This document shows, one piece after another, positions 6,681-15,385 of a DNA stretch of 38,492 nucleotides. The stretch spans positions 1 to 38,492 of the forward strand of contig JANXCH010000008.1 of assembly GCA_025060295.1 (NCBI GenBank), given 5' to 3'. Source of the DNA: Dehalococcoidia bacterium (GTDB taxonomy: Bacteria; Chloroflexota; Dehalococcoidia; Lucifugimonadales; HRBIN23). The translations under genes and the position numbers were made by a program. Every line of letters starts with the position of its first letter. The first letter of the stretch is position 1. Under the pieces are notes generated by a model. It was given only the letters and a program-made list of their open reading frames with translations. It had not been told where the DNA came from and made no database searches.

Positions 6681-7849
6681 GGGGCTCCTAAACGACGGGC
6701 CCAGGCCAGTAATCCCTGCTGGGCACGGGCGGTGCTCGGTATAGGCATGGGCAAGAGGGCGCGCATGGCCCGGCTCACGGCGTTCTCGGCGGGAGGGGGG
6801 AAGACCTTCCAGCAAGCCCATACTGCTCGGCGCAGGGAGGGGTTGCCCTGAGCTGTCGCCCACGCCCACAGAAAGGGCAGAACCACGCTCACCGCCACCT
6901 CCCGCGCCCGTGAGCGTCCTATCAGGGCTGGCCCGCCCGTGGGGGAGGGGACGGTCAAGACCCGCTCGAGGGCAGAAGGGCCGTTCACAGCGCCCCGCCG
7001 CAGGGCCTGAGGCAGGCCTTCATCCCACCAGCGGGCCACAAGCACGGCCATCCCCCACAGGCGGCGTGCGGGGCGATTCGCCGGGCGCACCCCCGCCCGA
7101 CACCAAGCCTCCGGGGAGAGCACGGGCTGCCAGGGTGTCTCGCGCCACAGACGGACCAAAGGGTCTCCACCCGATAGGAGGCCGGCACTGCCCAGGAGCA
7201 CAGCGGCTAGACGCGTGGCCCGTTCCTGGGGAGTGCAGGGCAGGGCTACCCGTCGTAGGACACGATAGGGCATCCCTTCGGCCAGCTGGCGCATGGGCTC
7301 CCGGTTGGCCCCGTAGCCCATCCCTTCCATGAGGCCCCGATAGAGTGCCTCCTCGACACCCACGGAGACGATGAGACGGGCATAGCCAGATGCCCTCTGC
7401 CGAAAGCGGGCGTCGGCCCAGCGATGCAGAGTCGCCAGGGTGGGGCACGCCCCGACAAAGGGGGGAGCCACCTTTCCTACTTGAAGAAGCGCTCCATCGG
7501 GGAGGTCAACCTGTGGAGGGGAAGGGCGAGGGGAGGGGCTCTTCCCCAAAACCAGGTGCAGGAGCACCTGGCGATAGCGGGGGTCGGCGTGGTGGCCGTG
7601 GGATGCCCACGCATCTGGGGAGCAATGCACCTCCACATCCCCCCGCAGGAGGCGTCCATCCCCCCGAAGGAGCAAGGCGTCCTGGAAGTCTGGGCCGGCC
7701 CCCCGGTTGAGACGCCCCGGGTAGAGTATCCGATACCTATGTCCGTCGCTGGCGGGCAGGAAGCCCCATTCAGGAGCAGTGGTTGCCCACGCCCGCCACA
7801 GGTTCTCCTCTCGCTCAGCGATGACCGGATACCCTTTTTGCTTGGCCAC
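6659..7849 (-). CDS. DUF2851 family protein
   Basis: A 396-residue protein resembling the DUF2851 family, whose function is unknown. Near the N-terminus it has EENLWRAW, then GRLNRGAGPDFQDALL, GDVEVHCSPDAWASHGH and HADPRYRQVLLHLVLG, which is the conserved core of the family. The open frame continues upstream to 8380, but that part lies antisense to the DUF72 gene and looks like shadow. GTG 7849 is preferred because a TATAAT sits at 7861-7856 on this strand. Transcription would then begin at or next to the start codon, giving a leaderless message. It overlaps the downstream phosphatase gene. Confidence 0.7.
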   Translation of the reverse strand: MAKQKGYPVIAEREENLWRAWATTAPEWGFLPASDGHRYRILYPGRLNRGAGPDFQDALLLRGDGRLLRGDVEVHCSPDAWASHGHHADPRYRQVLLHLVLGKSPSPRPSPPQVDLPDGALLQVGKVAPPFVGACPTLATLHRWADARFRQRASGYARLIVSVGVEEALYRGLMEGMGYGANREPMRQLAEGMPYRVLRRVALPCTPQERATRLAAVLLGSAGLLSGGDPLVRLWRETPWQPVLSPEAWCRAGVRPANRPARRLWGMAVLVARWWDEGLPQALRRGAVNGPSALERVLTVPSPTGGPALIGRSRAREVAVSVVLPFLWAWATAQGNPSLRRAVWACWKVFPPPAENAVSRAMRALLPMPIPSTARAQQGLLAWARRLGAPWALTPS

Positions 7850-7854
7850 GAGGG

Positions 7855-7861
7855 TATTATA
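7855..7861. promoter_or_regulatory. Overlapping divergent -10 elements
   Basis: The stretch GGTATTATACC reads TATAAT on the minus strand (7861-7856) and TATTAT on the plus strand (7855-7860). It sits between the diverging DUF2851 and DUF72 genes. Minus-strand transcription would begin near 7849, the proposed GTG; plus-strand transcription would begin near 7867, ten bases before ATG 7877. No convincing -35 element was found in either direction. Confidence 0.5.
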
Positions 7862-7876
7862 CCTAGGGTGGGAGTG

Positions 7877-8587
7877 ATGGTGCACATCGGGTGTTGTGGC
7901 TTTGCCGGGGGGCGGGCATCCTACTACCGCCTCTTCTCGGTGGTGGAGGTTCAGCAGACTTTCTATCGCCCGCCCCCTGCCGAGATTCTTCGGCGGTGGC
8001 GCGCCGAAGCGCCTGTAGGGTTCTCCTTCACTGTGAAGGCCTTCCAGGGGGTTACTCACCCCGCCACGTCCCCTACATATCGGCGATCGGGTCTGGTCAT
8101 CCCCCCCGACAAAAGGGGCGCCTATGGCTTTTTTCGTCCCACGCCCGAGGTGGCCGAGGCCTGGGAGGCGACCCGCCAGTGTGCCTTGATCCTGGACGCC
8201 CAGGTGGTACTCCTCCAATGCCCCCCCGCTTTTACCCCCACGTCGGAGCATCTGGCCTGGCTTCGCCGTTTCCTTGCGAGCATTGGGCCTCAGCCCTTTC
8301 GCCTTGCCTGGGAGCCCCGCGGCCCCGCCTGGACGGATGCTCTGGTACAGGAGGTCTGCCAGGAGGGGGGCTTGCTCCACGCCACAGACCCCTTACAACG
8401 CCCCCCTGTTACGCGCCCCCCTTTCTACTTCCGTCTGCACGGCGGCCCCCGCTACGCCCATCGCTATACCGACGAGGAGCTGGGTCGCCTGGCGGGCCTG
8501 GTCAAGGGGCGGGAGGGGTGGGTGCTGTTCAACAACTCGGTGCACATGCGGGGGGACGCCCTACGCCTGAAGGCTTTGCTCGGCTAA
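7877..8587 (+). CDS. DUF72 (YecE-like) family protein
   Basis: A 236-residue protein of the DUF72 family, predicted TIM-barrel proteins of unknown activity. The N-terminus MVHIGCCGF matches the family's IGTSGW-type start. Other hallmarks are VVEVQQTFYRPP, the FSFTVKAFQGVTH strand, FRLAWEPRGPAW and the C-terminal GWVLFNNSVHMRGDAL. ATG 7877 is preceded by GGGAG; the frame is open upstream but runs through the DUF2851 gene. The last four bases are shared with the stop of the converging hydrolase gene. Confidence 0.8.
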   Translation: MVHIGCCGFAGGRASYYRLFSVVEVQQTFYRPPPAEILRRWRAEAPVGFSFTVKAFQGVTHPATSPTYRRSGLVIPPDKRGAYGFFRPTPEVAEAWEATRQCALILDAQVVLLQCPPAFTPTSEHLAWLRRFLASIGPQPFRLAWEPRGPAWTDALVQEVCQEGGLLHATDPLQRPPVTRPPFYFRLHGGPRYAHRYTDEELGRLAGLVKGREGWVLFNNSVHMRGDALRLKALLG

Positions 8588-9303
8588 CTCCTGGCCCGAT
8601 GGCTCTGCAGGCGTGCCAGGAACGCCTCAATGGCGCTGTTGACCTCGTTGGGTTTCTCCAGGTGCACCGAGTGGGTGGCATCGCGTATAACCACCTCTTG
8701 GGCTCCAGGAATCTTTTGGGCGAGATAGTCGGAGTATTTCACGGGCGTCAAAATGTCCTCGGTGCCTACGATGATCAGGGTGGGCAGGCGAATCTCCTGC
8801 ACCTGTTGCATGATGTCAAACTTGTCGCAACACAGGAAGTCGTTGAGTTGCACCGCTGGCCCCACTTGCAATGTGCGCTCCATGAGTAAGGCTTTGAGGT
8901 CGGGTGCAATCTTGGTCAACCCCTGCTCCCGCATGTTCAGCCATTCCTGGCGCTTCACGGGGTCGGTGATGGCCTCCTGGCACATCTGCAGGATGTCGGG
9001 GCGGACCCGGAGGCGCGCCCCCGTACCGATGAGCACGATGCCCCGCAGTTCCTCTGGGTAGTGGAGGGCATACCACTGGGCAATGGCACCCCCCATGCTG
9101 TGCCCTACCAGCACTACATCCTGATACCCTTTCCCCCAGATGTAGCCCCGAACCCACTCTGCATAGGCGGGGATGGAGGTACAGGGTTTCCCCTTCGGAT
9201 GCCCGGGGAGGTCCACCGCATCCGCCAGGGGGCCGAAGTGGCGCACCTGATAGTAGAAGGACAGGCTGGAACCACCAGCGCCGTGCACCAAAACCAGTTG
9301 CAT
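8584..9303 (-). CDS. Alpha/beta hydrolase
   Basis: A 239-residue alpha/beta-fold hydrolase. The oxyanion motif HGAGG (7-11), nucleophile elbow GHSMGG (Ser69), acid Asp183 in VGTEDILTP and His211 in ATHSVHLEKP make a complete catalytic triad. The fold resembles small esterases, C-C bond hydrolases and lactonases; the substrate cannot be told. The start has a strong AGGAGG site (9310-9315) and a TATAAT -10 at 9341-9336. It converges on the DUF72 gene with stops overlapping at 8584-8587. Confidence 0.85.
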   Translation of the reverse strand: MQLVLVHGAGGSSLSFYYQVRHFGPLADAVDLPGHPKGKPCTSIPAYAEWVRGYIWGKGYQDVVLVGHSMGGAIAQWYALHYPEELRGIVLIGTGARLRVRPDILQMCQEAITDPVKRQEWLNMREQGLTKIAPDLKALLMERTLQVGPAVQLNDFLCCDKFDIMQQVQEIRLPTLIIVGTEDILTPVKYSDYLAQKIPGAQEVVIRDATHSVHLEKPNEVNSAIEAFLARLQSHRARS

Positions 9304-9334
9304 CTATTCCTCCTCATGGGGGCCTTGTGCGTGC

Positions 9335-9341
9335 TATTATA
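9335..9341. promoter_or_regulatory. Overlapping divergent -10 elements
   Basis: CTATTATAC gives TATAAT on the minus strand (9341-9336), correctly placed for the hydrolase with a leader of about 25 bases. It also gives TATTAT on the plus strand for the crotonase gene, with a leader of about 85 bases. It is the same core as at 7855-7861. The -35 regions are weak. Confidence 0.45.
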
Positions 9342-9431
9342 CTTCCCCAGGAGTGCGGTACAAGCGGTGCTCTGCAGGCGCCAGGCCCCGCACAGGCTTC
9401 TAGACATCTCCCCCTCGGGAGGGTACAACGG

Positions 9432-10196
9432 ATGAGTTACCAATGTATCCTATGGGAGGTGCGGGAGGGGGTGGCCCTCATCACCCTCAACCGCCCCGAC
9501 AAACTTAACGCCCTCAATAGCACCCTTCTGGGGGAACTGGAGGATGCCCTCTTCCGGGCGGAGCGGGACGACGGGGTGCGGGTGGTGGTGCTTACGGGCG
9601 CCGGGGAGCGGGCCTTTTCGGCGGGGGCCGACATTCACGAGATGGCTACCTCCGCTCCTACCCCCGAAGTAGGGCGTGGCGACGGGCGTGGGGAGGTGTT
9701 CTGGCGCCTGGCCGACCTTGCCAAGCCCACTATCGGGGCTATCAACGGCATCGCCTACGGGGGAGGGGCACTGCTGGCGTCCTGCCTGGACATCCGCTTC
9801 GGTTCCCCCCGCACCGCCTTCCGCTTCTTGGGGGTGGCCTATGGGCGGGTCAACTCCACCTGGACGCTGCCCCTGCTGGTGGGGTGGCCTGTGGCCAAGG
9901 AACTTCTATTCACCGGCCGGGAGGTGAAGGGGGAGGAAGCGGTGCGCATTGGCCTGCTCAACCGCCTGGTGCCCCCCGAGCGCCTGGTGGAGGAGACCCT
10001 GGTCTTCGCCCAGGAGGTAGCCCGACACGAGCCCCATATGGTGCAAGGGATCAAACGCCTTCTGCACCAGGGCGTCGCCCGGGGCTACCGGGAGCGCCTG
10101 GACTTGGAGCGGGAGGCCCGCCGCACCACTCTGCGGGAGCCTCCACCCCAGGAGGGCTTCCGCGACTTCCTTGCCCGCAAAAGGCGTGAGGGATGA
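9432..10196 (+). CDS. Crotonase (enoyl-CoA hydratase/isomerase) family protein, atypical active site
   Basis: A 254-residue crotonase-fold protein. LNRPDKLNALN (19-29), the oxyanion-hole segment FSAGADIHEM (62-71) and NGIAYGGGALLASCLDIRF (105-123) are clear. The two glutamates used by rat enoyl-CoA hydratase (E144 and E164) align with Leu114 and Gly134, so simple hydration is doubtful; another CoA-thioester reaction is likely. ATG 9432 is chosen because the family similarity begins there and a GGGAGG lies upstream. The last bases overlap the next start (ATGA at 10193-10196). Confidence 0.85.
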   Translation: MSYQCILWEVREGVALITLNRPDKLNALNSTLLGELEDALFRAERDDGVRVVVLTGAGERAFSAGADIHEMATSAPTPEVGRGDGRGEVFWRLADLAKPTIGAINGIAYGGGALLASCLDIRFGSPRTAFRFLGVAYGRVNSTWTLPLLVGWPVAKELLFTGREVKGEEAVRIGLLNRLVPPERLVEETLVFAQEVARHEPHMVQGIKRLLHQGVARGYRERLDLEREARRTTLREPPPQEGFRDFLARKRREG

Positions 10197-10594
10197 CCGA
10201 TAGCACCCTGCGTCTCCTGTGTCGGGGTTTGCTGGAAGGCTCCCTCTCCCCGGCGGCCTTCCTGCTGGCGGTGCGCCCCGACCCTCTGCGCCTGGATGCC
10301 ATCGTGTTGACGCCTCCCCTGGAGTGGACAGCCCAGCATGTGCTGGACTACTTGGGGCGCTTCGGGGCGGGGGAGGTGGATGAGGAGGAGTTGGGGCAGT
10401 GGGCGACCCTGCTGGTGGGGATGGACCAGGCTTTCCGCTGCCGTGGTGCTCCCGAGGACCTGGTGGCCTGGGAGGCCCTCTTCCAGATAGGTCTGCAGGC
10501 GGCCACCGCCACCCTGACCGCCGAAAGCGTCGCCTACTGGTACCAGCGCATTCAGGACGGGGTGGGATCGTCCTCCACCTTGCCCCCTGCGTAG
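10193..10594 (+). CDS. Hypothetical protein, 133 residues
   Basis: Not recognised. It is a mostly helical, acidic protein with no signal peptide, membrane segment or cysteine cluster, and with a single Cys near each end of the sequence. A repeated leucine/alanine pattern and tryptophans suggest a small soluble helical fold. It is translationally coupled to the crotonase through ATGA and ends about 60 bp before hisS, so it is probably part of a crotonase-hypothetical-hisS transcription unit. Confidence 0.6.
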   Translation: MTDSTLRLLCRGLLEGSLSPAAFLLAVRPDPLRLDAIVLTPPLEWTAQHVLDYLGRFGAGEVDEEELGQWATLLVGMDQAFRCRGAPEDLVAWEALFQIGLQAATATLTAESVAYWYQRIQDGVGSSSTLPPA

Positions 10595-10635
10595 ACCTGC
10601 GCTATCCTGCTGTCCAGAAAGACCCCGCTCACTGG

Positions 10636-10644
10636 TAAGGAGGT
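10636..10644 (+). promoter_or_regulatory. Ribosome-binding site deciding the hisS start
   Basis: TAAGGAGGT is a near-perfect anti-Shine-Dalgarno match. It sits 1 base before an in-frame TTG (10645) but 9-10 bases before GTG 10654, so GTG 10654 is the likely start of hisS. Confidence 0.65.
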
Positions 10645-10653
10645 TTGCGGACT

Positions 10654-11934
10654 GTGGCTCTGCTGTTTCGTGCGCCGCGGGGCACCCAGGACATTTTGCC
10701 CGAGGACCAGCCCTGGTGGCGCTTCGTGGTCGCCCGCGCCGAGGAGACGGCCCGCCGCTTCGGCTACCGCCGCATCGACACCCCCATGTTTGAGCAGGCG
10801 GGCCTGTTTGTGCGCTCGGTAGGCGCCGGGACGGACATCGTGGAGAAGGAGACCTACACCTTCACCGACCGGGGAGGGGAGGAGATGACCCTGCGGGCGG
10901 AGGGCACCGCCCCCGTCTGCCGGGCCTATTTGGAGCACGGTATGCACACCTGGCCCCAACCCGTGCGCCTGTATTATATCTGCCCTATCTTCCGCTACGA
11001 GCGCCCCCAGGCAGGGCGCTATCGCCAACATCACCAATTCGGCATCGAGGCCATCGGCGACGCCTCCCCGACGGTGGATGCGGAGATCATAGAGGTGGGG
11101 TGGCGTTTCCTGACGGATGCCCAGAGGGGGTTAGGCCTGCGCAACCTCCAGCTGCTGATCAACTCCATTGGATGTCCTCAGGATCGCCCCGCCTATGTGC
11201 AAAGTCTGCGGGCTTACTATGAGCCCCTTCTGCCACGCCTGTGCCCCGACTGTCGGGGAAGGCGCTTCCACAAAGCCCCCCTGCGCCTGTTGGACTGCAA
11301 ACAGGAGTCCTGCCAGGCCCTGACCGCAGAGGCTCCCCGCTCGGTGGATTTTCTGTGTGGGGCTTGTCAGGAGCACTGGGAGGCCCTGCAGGGTTACCTC
11401 AAGGCCCTGGACATTCCTTTCAGTGTGGAGCATCGCTTGGTGCGGGGACTGGACTACTACACTCGCACCGTCTTTGAGGTACAACCCCCCGAGGAGCGCG
11501 CCCAAGCGGTGCTCATGGGCGGGGGGCGCTACGACGGCCTCATAGAGGAGCTGGGGGGCAAGCCGACGCCGGGCATCGGCTTCGGGTCGGGGTTGGAACG
11601 CATTGTGCTCCAGGTGCAACGCCAGGCCTCCTCCCCACCCCGGGAGGCTCCGCCCGATGCTGTGGTCGCCTACGCTGGAACGGACACCCTCCTCCAGGCG
11701 TTGACCCTGGCGTCCCATCTGCGCCAGCAGGGTCTGTGTGCTCTCCTGGCCCCTCAGCGGAGCCTCAAAGGGCAATTGCGCTGGGCCAGTGCTTTGCAAG
11801 CCCGCTACACTTTGGTGGTGGGCAGTGCCGAGGCGCAGAGGGGCACGGTGGTGGTCAAGGATATGGCGACGGGGGAGCAGAAAGAGGTGGGTGTGGAGGG
11901 GGTTGCCCAGGCCTTGGGCGCCCCCGCTAACTAA
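10654..11934 (+). CDS. hisS: Histidyl-tRNA synthetase
   Basis: A 426-residue class II aminoacyl-tRNA synthetase that charges tRNA-His. APRGTQDILP is the family N-terminus. Motif 2 is FRYERPQAGRYRQHHQFG (near residue 112), the histidine-binding loop is LVRGLDYYTRTVFEV (near 261), and motif 3 is GGGRYDGL...GIGFGSGLERI (from about 288). A C-terminal anticodon-binding domain follows. Length is normal for the family. The GTG start is set by the AAGGAGGT site. Its stop overlaps the end of the converging recG by 8 bp. Confidence 0.95.
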   Translation: MALLFRAPRGTQDILPEDQPWWRFVVARAEETARRFGYRRIDTPMFEQAGLFVRSVGAGTDIVEKETYTFTDRGGEEMTLRAEGTAPVCRAYLEHGMHTWPQPVRLYYICPIFRYERPQAGRYRQHHQFGIEAIGDASPTVDAEIIEVGWRFLTDAQRGLGLRNLQLLINSIGCPQDRPAYVQSLRAYYEPLLPRLCPDCRGRRFHKAPLRLLDCKQESCQALTAEAPRSVDFLCGACQEHWEALQGYLKALDIPFSVEHRLVRGLDYYTRTVFEVQPPEERAQAVLMGGGRYDGLIEELGGKPTPGIGFGSGLERIVLQVQRQASSPPREAPPDAVVAYAGTDTLLQALTLASHLRQQGLCALLAPQRSLKGQLRWASALQARYTLVVGSAEAQRGTVVVKDMATGEQKEVGVEGVAQALGAPAN

Positions 11935-14509
11935 CCTCGGGGGGCTCGGGGTGCTCCGCCCCCTTGAGGAAGAGGGCTAACTCCTCCCGCAGGGGAGCCA
12001 GGCGCGGGCTGGTGAGGGTCGGGTCGGCTTCCAGAAGGCGGCGGGCCTCTTCCCGAGCGAGGGCCAGCAGGTCCCTGTCCTCAAGACGGGCCACTCGGAA
12101 GGTGGGCAGACCGCTCTGGCGTGTGCCCAGCACCTCCCCTTCTCCCCGCAGGCGCAGGTCCTCCTCGGCCACGCGGAAGCCGTTGCTCTCTCGCACCAGC
12201 ACCTCCAGGCGTTCCCGTGCTTGGGGGGAGGGGTCGTCCGACACCAGGATGCAGTAGCCCGGATGAGGGCCCCGCCCCACGCGCCCCCGCAGTTGGTGCA
12301 GTTCCGCCAAACCGAAGCGTTCAGCGCTTTGAATGAGCATCACGGTGGCGTTGGGTACATCAATACCCACCTCGATGACGGGGGTAGCCACCAGGATGTC
12401 CAGTTCCCCCTTGCGGAAGCGCTCCATCACCCCGTGCTTCTCCGGCAGGGGCATGCGTCCGTGCAGAAGCCCCACCCGCAAATCGGGGAACACCCGCCGG
12501 GAGAGGTGCTCGTATTCCTCCTGGGCGGCGCGGGCCTGTAGCGCTTCGGATTCCTCAATGAGGGGGCACAGGACAAAGGCCTGTCGCCCCTGGGCGACCT
12601 GGTGGCGGATAAAGTCGTAGACTTGGGGGAGGTGGTCGGGGGTGATGCGGCGGGTGATAACCTTGCGGGGATGGGGCAAATCCTCCAACACCGAATGTTC
12701 CAGGTCGCCGTAGAGGGCCAGGGCCAGACTGCGGGGGATAGGCGTGGCCGAAAGCACCAACAGGTGAGGCATCCGCTCCCCCCGCTGGCGGAGCGCCCTC
12801 CTCTGGAGCACACCGAAGCGCTGTTGTTCATCCACCACGGCCAGGCCCAGGCGGGGGATGGTTACCTCTTCCTGAATGAGGGCGTGGGTGCCCACTACAA
12901 TATCCACTGCTCCCCGCCCCAGACGCCCTTGCACCTCCTCCTTCTCCCGGGGGCGCATACTCCCGATGAGCAGCCCTACCACAATGGGGGACGGATGAAA
13001 AGGCAGGTACAGCCCCAGGAGAAACTCTTCATCCAGAGGGTGGGCCAATTCCCCCAGAAGACGGCGAATGGTCAGGAAGTGTTGTTCCGCCAGCACCTCC
13101 GTGGGGGCCATCAGGGCGGACTGCCAGCCCGCCACGGCGGTCATCAGCATGGCTGTCAGGGCGACCACCGTTTTCCCGCTCCCCACCTCGCCCTGCAAAA
13201 GGCGGGCCATAGGCCTTGGGTGAGCCATATCGTTGAGGATCTCCGCAAGTGCCCGCTCCTGGCCGCGGGTCAGGCGGAAGGGCAGGGACTGTAAGAAGGC
13301 CTGGAGCACCTGGGGTTGTGTTCCAATAGGGGGGGCGGGGGCCTCTTGCCAGGCATGACGGCGTTGGAGGAGAAGGAGTTGGGCCAGGAGGAACTCGTTG
13401 AAAGCGAGGCGGCGGCGCGCCGCTTCCCGTTGGGCAGGGCTGGAGGGGTAGTGGTAGCCCCAGAGGGCGTAGCGCAAGCCGAGCACCCCCACCCGCTCCA
13501 CTACCTCCGGGGGAAGCCAGTCCGGCACACGGGGGAGCCAGGCCTCCAAAGCGTTGCGCACCACCCGCCGCACCGTTTTGGGGGAGAGGTTCTCCGCGGG
13601 GCGTCCCACCTTTTTGCCGATGCCCTGGGCGCGCCGCACCGAGGGATACACCGGCACCAGCGCCCCCGGGCGGAAAAGGGGAGCGTCATCCTCTACCACT
13701 TCAAAGGACTGGGCCTCCAGGGTGCGTCGTCCGGCGAACTCCTCCAAGTATCCCGTGACGAACACCCTTTGCCCGGCCTGGAGCACTCGGGCGACGTACT
13801 CCTGATTAAACCAGAGGATGCGCAGGTTGCCCGTCTCGTCTCCCAGCACCCCTTCGGTGGAGGGGAGAATACGCCCCTCCCGGCTGGTGATGGTAACCGG
13901 GCGCACTTCCCAAAGGGTGCCTACTATTCCCACCTCTTGTCCGGCCGTGTGCTCCGGCACCAGGTCGGCGATGGCGAATACAGGTATGTGCTTGCGGGGG
14001 AAAAAGTGCAACAGGTCGCGGACGGAGGAGAGCCCCGCCTGCTCCAAACTGGCAGCGATGACAGGCCCTACCCCCGCCACTACCCGCACCGGGGAGGTGA
14101 GGGAGAGGTCTTTGGGCATCGGGCGCTCCTGCCCCAGGAAGGGCGGCCAGGAATCGGAGGAGGGCGTCATACGGGCTGGGGGGGAAGGGGCGGCCAAGGA
14201 TGGAGACAGGGATGCAGGGGTGTGTGGGGGGGTATCCTGGGGGAAGGGGCCCCATCCCATGCCCTCCCATACCCGTTGGGCTAGGGCGCGCCGCTCCGGG
14301 GGGGCCAGGGCGCGGTAGGGACGGGCGAACAGGCCCAGCCTGTCCAGGCGCTGGAGCACCGCTGCCTCATCTCCCTGCGCCTCCCGACGCCAGGAGTCCA
14401 GGAAGCGGTCTAGGCCCCCCGCCACGGCGCGGTCGGCGAAGCCCTGGCGAGCCTCCAGGGTCAAGATACCACGCAGGGCGTCCAGACGGGATGGGGCAGC
14501 GCGCCGCAC
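11927..14509 (-). CDS. recG: ATP-dependent DNA helicase RecG, with N-terminal extension
   Basis: An 860-residue superfamily 2 helicase that reverses stalled forks and migrates branched DNA. It has Walker A GEVGSGKT (near 440), a DEQQRFGV motif II, SATPIPRSLAL (motif III) and QLRGRVGRG (motif VI), preceded by the OB-fold wedge domain. About 140 residues before the usual RecG start form a helical, then Pro/Ser-rich region; Thermotoga-type RecG is known to have an N-terminal extension of similar size. GTG 14509 follows GGAGG at a 6-base spacing and is the third gene of the fakA-fakB-recG run, an order also found in Firmicutes. Confidence 0.93.
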   Translation of the reverse strand: MRRAAPSRLDALRGILTLEARQGFADRAVAGGLDRFLDSWRREAQGDEAAVLQRLDRLGLFARPYRALAPPERRALAQRVWEGMGWGPFPQDTPPHTPASLSPSLAAPSPPARMTPSSDSWPPFLGQERPMPKDLSLTSPVRVVAGVGPVIAASLEQAGLSSVRDLLHFFPRKHIPVFAIADLVPEHTAGQEVGIVGTLWEVRPVTITSREGRILPSTEGVLGDETGNLRILWFNQEYVARVLQAGQRVFVTGYLEEFAGRRTLEAQSFEVVEDDAPLFRPGALVPVYPSVRRAQGIGKKVGRPAENLSPKTVRRVVRNALEAWLPRVPDWLPPEVVERVGVLGLRYALWGYHYPSSPAQREAARRRLAFNEFLLAQLLLLQRRHAWQEAPAPPIGTQPQVLQAFLQSLPFRLTRGQERALAEILNDMAHPRPMARLLQGEVGSGKTVVALTAMLMTAVAGWQSALMAPTEVLAEQHFLTIRRLLGELAHPLDEEFLLGLYLPFHPSPIVVGLLIGSMRPREKEEVQGRLGRGAVDIVVGTHALIQEEVTIPRLGLAVVDEQQRFGVLQRRALRQRGERMPHLLVLSATPIPRSLALALYGDLEHSVLEDLPHPRKVITRRITPDHLPQVYDFIRHQVAQGRQAFVLCPLIEESEALQARAAQEEYEHLSRRVFPDLRVGLLHGRMPLPEKHGVMERFRKGELDILVATPVIEVGIDVPNATVMLIQSAERFGLAELHQLRGRVGRGPHPGYCILVSDDPSPQARERLEVLVRESNGFRVAEEDLRLRGEGEVLGTRQSGLPTFRVARLEDRDLLALAREEARRLLEADPTLTSPRLAPLREELALFLKGAEHPEPPEVS

Positions 14510-14544
14510 GGGATGCCTCCATCCCCATGGTAGCGGGGGGCGGT

Positions 14545-15381
14545 TTACCCCGCCCGCTCCAAGGCCACCCCCAACGCCCCCGGCCCCAGGTAGGTGCCCA
14601 GCACGGCCCCGAACCGCCCCATCAGGATGCCCTGGGGGGGTGCAAGGGGCTTCAGGCGCTCGGCCAGGTCCTGGGCCTCGTCGGGCGTGGTGCTGTGCAC
14701 CACCGCCAGTTGGGCCAAGGGGGCATACTGGCGGGTGATCTCTACCACCCGCTCAATGGCGCGCCGACGGGTGCGCACGCGCTCCAAGGGGTGGGCTTCC
14801 CCATCCTTGAGGGTCAGGATGGGCTTCACCTGGAGCACCGACCCCAGAAAAGCCGCCGCCTTGCCGATGCGTCCCCCCTTTTCCAGGTATTCCAGGGTGT
14901 CCAACACTCCAAAAAGGTGGCACCGGGAGGCCGTCTGGCGCGCCAGCTGGGCCGCTTGGGGAAGGGAGGCCCCCGCCTGCACCGCACGGGCAGCCGCCAG
15001 CACCACCAACCCCAGGGCCAGGGAGACCTGCAAGGTGTCCACCACCTCAATGGGACAGCGATCCTTGATCTCCTGGGCCGCCTGCATCGCCGAGTTGTAG
15101 GTGCCGCTGATTTTGGAGGAGATGTGAAGCGACAGGATGCCCGCGGGGTTGGCGTGGCGGGTGTAGACCTCCATGAAGGTGCCGATGGAGGGTTGGGTCG
15201 TTTTAGGGAGTTGGCGCTCCCGTTGGAGGCGAGTGTAGAAGGCGTCGGGGGTGATGGTTACCCCATCCAGGAAGGTCTCGGTGCCGAAGTGCACATTCAG
15301 GGGCACCACCACGATGCCCAAGGACTGGGCTACCTCGGGGGGAAGGTCTGCGGTGCTGTCGGTGATGACTTGCACGGGCAT
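14545..15381 (-). CDS. fakB: DegV family fatty-acid-binding protein (FakB-like)
   Basis: A 278-residue DegV-fold protein. In Firmicutes, FakB binds a fatty acid and presents it to the kinase FakA for phosphorylation. The family signatures are ITDSTADLP (6-14), the SLHISSKISGTYNSA segment that contacts the carboxylate, and the EYLEKGGRIGKA motif with a following VKPIL strand. It starts 4 bp after the fakA stop, which supports the kinase/carrier pairing. Assignment of the fatty acid bound is not possible from sequence. Confidence 0.88.
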   Translation of the reverse strand: MPVQVITDSTADLPPEVAQSLGIVVVPLNVHFGTETFLDGVTITPDAFYTRLQRERQLPKTTQPSIGTFMEVYTRHANPAGILSLHISSKISGTYNSAMQAAQEIKDRCPIEVVDTLQVSLALGLVVLAAARAVQAGASLPQAAQLARQTASRCHLFGVLDTLEYLEKGGRIGKAAAFLGSVLQVKPILTLKDGEAHPLERVRTRRRAIERVVEITRQYAPLAQLAVVHSTTPDEAQDLAERLKPLAPPQGILMGRFGAVLGTYLGPGALGVALERAG

Positions 15382-15385
15382 GGGT

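Noticed and set aside
7850-8380. N-terminal extension of the DUF2851 protein
   Set aside because: It is fully antisense to the DUF72 gene and lies upstream of the predicted promoter, so the start was set at GTG 7849.
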